Assembly: GCA_023249715.1 (NCBI GenBank)
Contig: JAHFCA010000017.1
Coordinates: forward strand, 1 to 13,837
Length of the DNA stretch: 13,837 nucleotides
Direction of reading: 5' to 3'
DNA from: Elusimicrobiota bacterium
GTDB taxonomy: Bacteria; Elusimicrobiota; Elusimicrobia; 2-02-FULL-39-32
In this document: piece by piece, positions 1-5,659 of the stretch
Position numbering within the stretch: position 1 is the stretch's first letter
Layout: every line of letters begins with the position of its first letter
Made by a program: the position numbers and the translations under genes
Notes under the pieces: generated by a model
Seen by the model: the letters and a program-made list of their open reading frames with translations, nothing else
Told to the model about the DNA's origin: nothing
Databases searched by the model: none

Positions 1-3
1 ATA

Positions 4-50
4 TTGTATCAGTATACTTATATTTATACAGCTATAGTTGTATCAGTATA
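4..50. repeat. 13-bp direct repeat in AT-rich leader
   Basis: TTGTATCAGTATA occurs at 4-16 and again, identical, at 38-50 (34-bp period), within a very AT-rich stretch just upstream of the ATPase gene at 73. The copies enclose -10-like hexamers (TATACT at 13-18 and TATAGT at 33-38). This could be a tandem operator overlapping the promoter, or chance in low-complexity DNA. No confident -35/-10 pair can be assigned because the window starts here. Confidence 0.4.
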
Positions 51-58
51 TATTTTAT

Positions 59-64
59 AGGGAG
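59..64 (+). promoter_or_regulatory. Ribosome binding site of the first ATPase gene
   Basis: AGGGAG at 59-64 lies 8 nt before the ATG at 73. It supports that start over the overlapping frame that opens at 38. Confidence 0.6.
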
Positions 65-72
65 CGAGAAAA

Positions 73-1497
73 ATGGAAAAAGAACGGTTGTTGGAAATTT
101 TATACTCCTGGAACCCGTGGTGGAATTTGGGGAAAAGTCACGCCAGAGAATGGGCCGTTCCTAAATTCCATCGAGACCTATTTCAAAAGCTATCCTCAAT
201 TAATAAAGACAGAAAGATCGAAGTGGTGATAGGCCCCCGCCAAACTGGAAAGTCTACCCTATTTAAACAGATCCTCTCTAACCTGATTGAAAAAGGAATC
301 CCCCCCAGTTCTATATTCTATCTGCAATTGGATGAATTATCAGACTCTTTAAAAGATGGGGTCATAACGCTGCGCGAAATTCTGGAACTCTATTCCGAAC
401 AGGTGGCCAGAGTATCTATTAGCGAGAAGCTAAAATATGTATTTCTAGATGAAGCGCATCTGTTTGACGGCTGGGCAAAAGCGCTTAAAGCCCTGGTGGA
501 CCAAGGCCTCCCCATAAAATTTTATGTTTCGGGATCCGCAAGCTCTTCAATTATGAAGAATGCGTCCCAATCTCTAGCAGGGAGAATGAGAGTGAATCAC
601 CTGCTTCCATTCTCTTTTTCTGAAATGGTGCGCGCCGAGTTAAAAGGGGATGAGTTAGAAAAAATAAACGTTATCCAAAAAAAATTACAAGAAAGTGTCG
701 TTCATTTTTTACGGAAGGGAAACAAAAGCGCATTTGCTAAAGCGATGGAGGAGCTACGACTTGAATCCGCCCCCTTCGCCTCTTTTTTAAGAGCTCAACT
801 ATCTCGATTTCTACAGTTGGGGGGGTACCCGGAACCGGTAATAAAAAAAATGAACGACTCTGAAACCTATGCGTTACTCAAAAGTTTTCTAACGCTCATG
901 ATCCAAAAGGATTTTGTCGAGTTTTTTAACGTTCGAGATACGCGCACTTTGGAACGATTGATTAAAGTCATAGCGCAACACACCGGACAAATTTTGGTGG
1001 AGAGGAATCTTTGTCGCGATCTTGGGATTTCTATCAATACCCTTAGAAACCATATCGGATTTTTATTAGATACACGGATTGTCTCTACGACAAGAGCTTA
1101 TACTTCCAGTTTCGCGCGGGCATCCAGACTTCCCGAAAAGTTCTTTTTCTTAGATCCCGGCCTACGAAACTCCTTATGCGGATACCTCCCCGAATCATTG
1201 GGGCCTTTAGTTGAAACAGCTGTCTTTACAAACCTAAAACAATTTTTGGAAATTCATCTTCCGGGAATAGAATTAAATTACTGGAGACACAAAGATAAAG
1301 AGGTGGATATTGTTATTTCTTTAGAAGACCGCCTGCTCCCGATAGAAGTTCACAAAGGTAAAGATAAGGAAATTGGCGGAATTGTCTCATTTATGGAAGA
1401 ATTCTCTGTGCCCCATGGCCTGCTGATATCCGAAAAACCAAGCGCCCATCCCTCCATTGTCTCTTGCCCCCCCTCTCTTTTTCTATTGATAGGATAA
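73..1497 (+). CDS. AAA-family ATPase with C-terminal DUF4143-type domain
   Basis: This 474-residue cytoplasmic protein belongs to the AAA_14/DUF4143 group of P-loop ATPases, whose physiological role is poorly known. Visible are a Walker A GPRQTGKS (residues 54-61), a Walker B YVFLDEA (122-128), a sensor-like YVSGSASS (151-158) followed by SLAGR (167-171), and the 'LLPFSFSEM' segment after it. A helix-turn-helix-like region around 315-335 follows, then a C-terminal part with YWRHKDKEVD (403-412). That last motif corresponds to the restriction-nuclease-like fold of DUF4143. The usual IE-x-K there reads IEVH (424-427), so the nuclease-like lysine is missing or displaced. The start is supported by AGGGAG upstream. 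The gene converges on the permease gene with a 22-bp gap. The family call is secure; any link to toxin-antitoxin or mobile elements would be speculation. Confidence 0.85.
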   Translation: MEKERLLEILYSWNPWWNLGKSHAREWAVPKFHRDLFQKLSSINKDRKIEVVIGPRQTGKSTLFKQILSNLIEKGIPPSSIFYLQLDELSDSLKDGVITLREILELYSEQVARVSISEKLKYVFLDEAHLFDGWAKALKALVDQGLPIKFYVSGSASSSIMKNASQSLAGRMRVNHLLPFSFSEMVRAELKGDELEKINVIQKKLQESVVHFLRKGNKSAFAKAMEELRLESAPFASFLRAQLSRFLQLGGYPEPVIKKMNDSETYALLKSFLTLMIQKDFVEFFNVRDTRTLERLIKVIAQHTGQILVERNLCRDLGISINTLRNHIGFLLDTRIVSTTRAYTSSFARASRLPEKFFFLDPGLRNSLCGYLPESLGPLVETAVFTNLKQFLEIHLPGIELNYWRHKDKEVDIVISLEDRLLPIEVHKGKDKEIGGIVSFMEEFSVPHGLLISEKPSAHPSIVSCPPSLFLLIG

Positions 1498-1519
1498 GAT
1501 GGACCTTATGGAGAATAGT

Positions 1520-2317
1520 TTAGCTGGAAACGGAACAGTATTTTTTTAGGGCGCTCTTCCAGGTGAACTGTGAGAAAATAAGCAGCGCTCCGGAAACAAT
1601 AAAAGAAAAAAATATCTGTTCTAAAGATAAAAATCCCAGGACCGCTTTGGAAGGATAAGAGACCATCACGGCAATGGGAACAACAAAGGTGAGGAACGCC
1701 TGAAAAAGATTAGAATAGACATCCACAGGAAATCTCCCTAAACTGGAAATATCTCTGTAGAGCCAAATAGTGGTTTCCATCTGCTGCGTGCGCACCGTTA
1801 TAGAAGCGATGAGCACATGAATAGAAAACGCGATTAAAACTCCGTTCACGCACAACAATAAATAAAGAAAACCTCTCCACAAAATTTCCACGGAACTTAA
1901 ATTTCCCATCACTTTCGGCAGCATATAAAAAATGAGAGCGGTCACGGGGATTAAGGTTAAAAAATCCAGAAAATCCACCAAGTTCGAAGAAATTCTAAAG
2001 AGAGGATGGACAGGCTGAATAAGATAAAAGTCCATATCCCCTTCCCGAATATCCCGACCAATCATATAAAGCCCCCTAAAAAATATTTGCGCTCCTATAT
2101 CTACTAAATTAAACGTAAGAAAAAAGAGGGCCACTTCCGCCAAAGAATAGTTAGCCACACTGGGAACATGCCGGAATATGGCGCTTAAAAATATAAAGAA
2201 GAAGATAAAGCGGATCATCTTTCCCCCCAACCATCCAAGAGAACTCCAGCGATTCCCAAACTGCATGAGAAACGCCATGGCGGCGAGCCTGAACCAAAGT
2301 TCGATATACCGTTTCAT
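1520..2317 (-). CDS. ABC-2 type transporter permease (second subunit, DUF990/PF06182-like)
   Basis: A 265-residue integral membrane protein with about six hydrophobic segments. After the second segment comes 'REGDMDFYLIQPVHPLFR' (about 91-108), which is the cytoplasmic signature of the ABC_transp_ABC-2_perm family; a GRFPVDVYS segment (about 194-202) is the counterpart of FFPLDVLP in its partner. It should form, with the preceding permease and the ABC ATPase, an exporter of the type that includes the cyanobacterial methyl-viologen exporter. The substrate here is unknown. Its ATG overlaps the stop of permease 1 as ATGA (2314-2317), and GGAGG lies 4 nt upstream (2322-2326). It is the last gene of the minus-strand block; no convincing terminator follows. 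Confidence 0.85.
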   Translation of the reverse strand: MKRYIELWFRLAAMAFLMQFGNRWSSLGWLGGKMIRFIFFFIFLSAIFRHVPSVANYSLAEVALFFLTFNLVDIGAQIFFRGLYMIGRDIREGDMDFYLIQPVHPLFRISSNLVDFLDFLTLIPVTALIFYMLPKVMGNLSSVEILWRGFLYLLLCVNGVLIAFSIHVLIASITVRTQQMETTIWLYRDISSLGRFPVDVYSNLFQAFLTFVVPIAVMVSYPSKAVLGFLSLEQIFFSFIVSGALLIFSQFTWKSALKKYCSVSS

Positions 2318-3108
2318 CCCCCCTCCGCGCAGTAGGCTTGTAGGCCCTTATTCCAGATGGCGCGAGTGAAATAAAAGAAAATTCCAATCCAAAAAATTTG
2401 AATGGCAAAACCGCGCAGCAACGCTTCCGGGTCCAACCTCTCTAAAAAGATATTTAATGGAAAATAGAGCAGCGAAGAGAAAGGGAGCAGTTCAAATGCG
2501 GTTTTTAGGGAGCGTGGTAAAACGTCCAAAGGGAAAAAAGCTCCGGCTGCGAACTCCAGAAACAATTCAAAACAAAAGCGGGGCCCCATTGATTCTGCCG
2601 TCCAAAAAGCGAGCGCTCCCACCGCATATGTCATTAAAAAATAGAGCAGCATGGCGAAGGCGCTGGCCGTTAAAAAAGTTAGAACCGTTAAAAAATCGCG
2701 CGGAACATAAAATGGAATATTTAAAATGAGCAAAGCGAAACTCACCTCTAAAACCGAAGAAACAAGATGCATGCATTTATCCGCCATATCTCTGCATAAG
2801 CAGTAGCGGATATATGAGATGGGCCGAATTAAATAGTACGATAGCCTCCCCATATTGATTTCCCGCAGCATCTCCCAGGTTTTATCGGAAAATATTAGGG
2901 CGCGTAAAATATTCATGCCTAAAACGTACGTAAGCATTTGGCTTTTGGAAAAGCCTAAGAGAGTCGCTCTATCGGAAAAGAGAGCCGTCCAAAACGCGTA
3001 GAAGGCGATGACAATCGTAATACTGCGAGCCCTGTCCATAATAAAAGAAGCTCGGTAGTAGAGCTCTTGCTGGAGAGAAATTTGGAACACTTGCCAATAT
3101 TTTTTCAT
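2314..3108 (-). CDS. ABC-2 type transporter permease (first subunit, DUF990/PF06182-like)
   Basis: The 264-residue protein starts MKKYWQVFQISLQQEL and has about six hydrophobic segments. It shows the family motif 'GRLSYYLIRPISYIR' after the second segment and 'FFPLDVLP' late in the protein. It pairs with the next permease and the upstream ATPase as an ABC-2 exporter. The reading frame is open as far as a GTG at 3249, but those 47 extra residues come wholly from the palindromic element at 3110-3270 and do not resemble the family, so I place the start at the ATG at 3108. No Shine-Dalgarno precedes that ATG, because the element ends directly beside it. Translation may depend on an alternative start in the element or on structure in the mRNA. 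Confidence 0.85.
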   Translation of the reverse strand: MKKYWQVFQISLQQELYYRASFIMDRARSITIVIAFYAFWTALFSDRATLLGFSKSQMLTYVLGMNILRALIFSDKTWEMLREINMGRLSYYLIRPISYIRYCLCRDMADKCMHLVSSVLEVSFALLILNIPFYVPRDFLTVLTFLTASAFAMLLYFLMTYAVGALAFWTAESMGPRFCFELFLEFAAGAFFPLDVLPRSLKTAFELLPFSSLLYFPLNIFLERLDPEALLRGFAIQIFWIGIFFYFTRAIWNKGLQAYCAEGG

Positions 3109-3109
3109 A
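3105..3109. repeat. Putative target-site duplication, left copy (TCATA)
   Basis: TCATA at 3105-3109 borders the CCCAAG terminus of the palindromic element and is repeated at 3271-3275. On the minus strand it reads TATGA and supplies the permease start codon. If the terminal A/T pair belongs to the element, the duplication is only CAT (3 bp). Confidence 0.6.
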
Positions 3110-3270
3110 CCCAAGAACCGACATTGGTTGTGAGAACCGAGACGAAAAAGATGGGTCATATTTTGGCGCAAAAAGGTGAGAGCGTACTCTTGGGTACGGT
3201 CGAACCTTTTTGCGACGAAAGATGACTCATCTTTTTTGTCGAATTCCACAATCCAATGTCGGTTCTTGGG
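3110..3270. mobile_element. 161-bp palindromic MITE-like element
   Basis: The ends are perfect 18-bp inverted repeats: CCCAAGAACCGACATTGG at 3110-3127 against its reverse complement at 3253-3270. Self-complementarity continues inward almost to the centre with few mismatches: the arms share AAAAAGATG-GTCAT and CGCAAAAAGGT blocks, and CGTAC (3183-3187) faces GTACG (3194-3198) round a 6-nt loop. The element has no coding capacity for a transposase. It is flanked by TCATA on both sides and fills the junction between the ABC ATPase and permease 1. Its transcript would fold into a long hairpin inside the operon mRNA. A partial relative lies at 9780-9810. It could instead be a long regulatory hairpin, but the flanking repeat and second copy favour a dispersed mobile element. 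Confidence 0.8.
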
Positions 3271-3275
3271 TCATA
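3271..3275. repeat. Putative target-site duplication, right copy (TCATA)
   Basis: This is the second TCATA, immediately outside the CTTGGG terminus. Its minus-strand ATG (3272-3274) follows the ABC ATPase stop by 4 nt and would have been the original permease start. Reading on from it now meets a TGA inside the element after 15 codons. Confidence 0.6.
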
Positions 3276-3278
3276 CGG

Positions 3279-4346
3279 TTACGGCAATAATCTTTCGGAA
3301 GTGTTTGGTTTTTCTTCGGGGGAGGGCTCTAAAGATTCTTTGGTTCTAGGTTCAATTTCTTTTAGGGAACTGGCTTTTAAAAAAGCGCGGCGGATAATTT
3401 CTTCTATCGACATCTCTTCGATGGATAAATCAATGAGAGTTCCCTGGCTAAACAAGGCTTGGAGGCGGCTCATCACCGCTTGACGCGGCACTTCTATGCT
3501 TGCGGTTTTTCCGTTCATAGCCACTATTTTTCCCATTTTTTCCAATTGCTCTTTAACTAAAGGCGTGGACGTAGAAAGCGTAACCACCTTATCGGGCGCA
3601 AAATGGTGAACAATTTTTTCCAGGGCTCCGTCAAACAAAAGTTGGCCTTCATCAATAATCATCACCCGTTTACAGAGTTCTTCCACGTCGCTCATATTAT
3701 GGCTCGTGAGCAAAATAGTGGCCCCTGTTTTTTCGTTATAGCTCTGAATAAAGGAACGTAACTTTTTTTGCATAATGAGGTCCAAGCCCAACGTGGGTTC
3801 ATCCAACAGTAATATTTCCGGAGAGTGAATCAGGGCGCAGCAAAGCTCGGCTTTCATTCTCTCTCCTAAAGAAAGTTTTTTTACAGGGAGTTCCACCAAT
3901 TCTTTTAGATCCAATAAATCAATCAGTTCCTCTACCCATTTTTTGTAAATGGAGTCGGGAACTTCGTAAATTTTTTGATTGAGTTTAAACGTTTCTCGGG
4001 CCGGCAAGTCCCACCACAGCTGCGTTCTTTGTCCCATAACCATGGAAAACTTTTTCTGGAACGCTCTCTCCCTGTTAGACGGAATAAACCCAAGTATAGA
4101 GAGAGACCCGGAAGTAGGATAGAGTAACCCGGAAAGAAGTTTAAGCGTAGTCGTTTTCCCAGCTCCGTTAGGCCCTAAGAACCCAACCAGCTCTCCTTTA
4201 TTAATTTGGATGGTTAAATCTTTAACCGCGTGAACCGAGCGATATTCTTTTTTAAAGAAAGAGCGGAGAACCCCTTTGACTCCCGGCTGTTTAATAGAAA
4301 TTTTATATTCTTTACTCAGGTGGCGCGTCTCAATGACAGGAATCAT
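3279..4346 (-). CDS. ABC transporter ATP-binding protein (ABC-2 exporter)
   Basis: This 355-residue cytoplasmic ATPase powers the exporter formed with the two permeases downstream. The nucleotide-binding domain spans roughly residues 1-240: Walker A GPNGAGKT (58-65), a Q-loop region with WWDLPA, the ABC signature LSLGERMK (158-165), Walker B ILLLDEPTLGLD (178-189) and the switch histidine in LLTSHNM (H216). A C-terminal extension of about 115 residues follows, common in this exporter class. The start is the ATG at 4346, which overlaps the alanine dehydrogenase stop as ATGA (4343-4346). A TTG at 4361 would add five residues and is less likely. The 161-bp element starts 8 nt after the stop. Confidence 0.92.
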   Translation of the reverse strand: MIPVIETRHLSKEYKISIKQPGVKGVLRSFFKKEYRSVHAVKDLTIQINKGELVGFLGPNGAGKTTTLKLLSGLLYPTSGSLSILGFIPSNRERAFQKKFSMVMGQRTQLWWDLPARETFKLNQKIYEVPDSIYKKWVEELIDLLDLKELVELPVKKLSLGERMKAELCCALIHSPEILLLDEPTLGLDLIMQKKLRSFIQSYNEKTGATILLTSHNMSDVEELCKRVMIIDEGQLLFDGALEKIVHHFAPDKVVTLSTSTPLVKEQLEKMGKIVAMNGKTASIEVPRQAVMSRLQALFSQGTLIDLSIEEMSIEEIIRRAFLKASSLKEIEPRTKESLEPSPEEKPNTSERLLP

Positions 4347-5455
4347 AAAAGAGATTCCCAAGAATGGTAAAAAGTTTTTAAAGATTCCGCGACTTTTTGG
4401 TTTGTTATTTTTCCGTTAAACGTGTTCAACCCCTTCGCTAAAGAAGCATCTTCTATAAAAGCCTGTTTTAATCCCAAGTTAGCCAATTTTAGCACACTCT
4501 CTTCCAGAGCCTGAGATAAAGCTAAAGAAGAGCTGCGTCCATACGCCCCCGGCATATTGGCAACGCAATAGTGCAAAACGCCACAAGCCACATAGGTGGG
4601 ATGAGAATGGGTGGTAGGACGAGAAGTCTCGGCCACTCCTCCCTGATCAATACAAACATCAACGAGGACTGTCCCCGGGGCGGCCTGTTTTAACATTTTT
4701 TTGGTGATCAGTTTGGGCGCTTTAGCCCCAGGATTTAAAACAGCCCCGATGACCAGATCACTCTTACGGATAGACGCTTCTATATTTTCTGGAGAAGATT
4801 TAAGATAAGAAACATTTGCGGGCAATCGTTCTTCTAAAAATTTTAATCTTTCCTGCCGATGATCCATTACGGTAACGCCGCAACCAAAAGCGCTCGCCAG
4901 TCTAGCGGCGTTTTCTCCCACCGTTCCTCCTCCTAAAATAGTAATTTGCCCTAAAGGCGCCCGAGACAGCTGCGCTAACAGCACTCCCGATCCTCCCTCT
5001 GGAGTCGCCAAATAATGGGCTCCCACTAAGACCGCCATTTTCCCCGCTACTTCTGACATCGGTTCCAAAAGGGGAAGACGACCTTCCTCATTCTGGACGG
5101 TTTCAAAGGCAATTGCCTGCAGGCGCGACTGTGTTAAACTTCTTGTTAAACCAGGGTTAGCCGCTAAATGGAGATAGCAAAAAAGAATTTTACCCGGAGA
5201 AAAAAATTTTCTCTCTTCTATTTGGGGTTCTTTAACTTTAACGACGAGTTCGGACTCTTTCCAGAGAAGAACGGCAGTAGAAACAATTTTTGCTCCCGCT
5301 TTTTTATAGTCCTCATCAAAAAAACCAGCGGGACGGCCCGCCGATTTTTCTAGAAGAACGGTGTGACCTCGGTTTTTTAATTTTTCTACGGCCGAGGGCG
5401 TAAGGGCAACTCGGGACTCCCCATTTTTTATCTCTTTAGGAATGCCTACTATCAT
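4343..5455 (-). CDS. ald: Alanine dehydrogenase
   Basis: This enzyme performs NAD-dependent oxidative deamination of L-alanine to pyruvate and ammonium (reversible). It is 370 residues long, the normal size for the family. Residues matching the Bacillus/Mycobacterium enzymes appear at the expected numbers: R15 in ESRVALTP, K75 in KVKEP, H96 in YLHLAAN and D270 in DVCIDQGG, with N300 in HYCVAN. The NAD-binding glycine motif is ILGGGTVGENAARL (about 173-186). The start at 5455 is fixed by the ATGA overlap with the tautomerase gene upstream. A longer frame opening at a TTG at 5542 would only translate the tautomerase gene out of frame. In the operon it links pyruvate and nitrogen metabolism. The enzyme looks intact. 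Confidence 0.95.
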   Translation of the reverse strand: MIVGIPKEIKNGESRVALTPSAVEKLKNRGHTVLLEKSAGRPAGFFDEDYKKAGAKIVSTAVLLWKESELVVKVKEPQIEERKFFSPGKILFCYLHLAANPGLTRSLTQSRLQAIAFETVQNEEGRLPLLEPMSEVAGKMAVLVGAHYLATPEGGSGVLLAQLSRAPLGQITILGGGTVGENAARLASAFGCGVTVMDHRQERLKFLEERLPANVSYLKSSPENIEASIRKSDLVIGAVLNPGAKAPKLITKKMLKQAAPGTVLVDVCIDQGGVAETSRPTTHSHPTYVACGVLHYCVANMPGAYGRSSSLALSQALEESVLKLANLGLKQAFIEDASLAKGLNTFNGKITNQKVAESLKTFYHSWESLL

Positions 5456-5631
5456 TCGCTGGCGAGTTTGCCGCCAAAAGACCAGCTCGATTTGGGTGGT
5501 TCCTCGAACACAATCCAAGTATGTTCGGGAGTTACTTTGCAATGCTTTATAATCGCTTGGGCGATATCGTTAGCTAACGCTTTTTTAACCTCTTCACTTC
5601 TGGGCATCATGGTCACTCGCACAAAGGGCAT
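5452..5631 (-). CDS. 4-oxalocrotonate tautomerase family protein (59 aa)
   Basis: This small gene begins MPFVRVTMMPRSEEVKKAL and ends SFGGKLASE, colinear with 4-oxalocrotonate tautomerase over its whole length of about 60 residues. Family members are small oligomeric enzymes whose catalytic base is the N-terminal proline exposed after removal of Met; that proline is present. An arginine (R11 counting Met) matches Arg11 of the classical enzyme with a one-residue shift. The position of classical Arg39 is Trp (in HTWIVFEE) and that of Phe50 is Trp, so the substrate is probably not 4-oxalocrotonate. A strong AAAGGAG stands 6 nt before the ATG. The stop overlaps the ald start as ATGA (5452-5455), so the two are probably translationally coupled. 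Substrate unknown. Confidence 0.85.
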   Translation of the reverse strand: MPFVRVTMMPRSEEVKKALANDIAQAIIKHCKVTPEHTWIVFEEPPKSSWSFGGKLASE

Positions 5632-5637
5632 AAATTT

Positions 5638-5644
5638 CTCCTTT
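5638..5644 (-). promoter_or_regulatory. Strong Shine-Dalgarno of the tautomerase gene
   Basis: AAAGGAG on the minus strand, 6 nt from the ATG at 5631, is the best ribosome binding site in the window. It settles the start of this very short gene, and it probably also feeds ald through the ATGA overlap. Confidence 0.75.
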
Positions 5645-5659
5645 AACCCGAATATTGCG

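Noticed and set aside
1494..1509. Stem ATAAG/CTTAT between the convergent genes as a bidirectional terminator
   Set aside because: The stem is only 5 A+T-rich pairs with no T-tract in either direction, so it is too weak to call.
2178..2776. Several open frames of 63-90 codons opposite or overlapping the permease genes
   Set aside because: They lie fully inside well-supported permease genes in other frames, have no ribosome sites, and their translations resemble no protein family.
3109..3249. N-terminal extension of permease 1 by 47 residues (GTG start at 3249)
   Set aside because: The extra residues come entirely from the palindromic element and do not look like the family. The ATG at 3108 gives a normal permease N-terminus. 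The extension is kept only as a testable possibility.
4347..4361. TTG start for the ABC ATPase
   Set aside because: It would add five residues lying within ald, whereas the ATG at 4346 gives the same ATGA overlap as the neighbouring gene pairs.
5456..5542. Longer alanine dehydrogenase starting at a TTG at 5542
   Set aside because: The added 29 residues are an out-of-frame reading of the tautomerase gene. The enzyme family starts at MIVGIPKE, and residue numbers match reference enzymes only from there.
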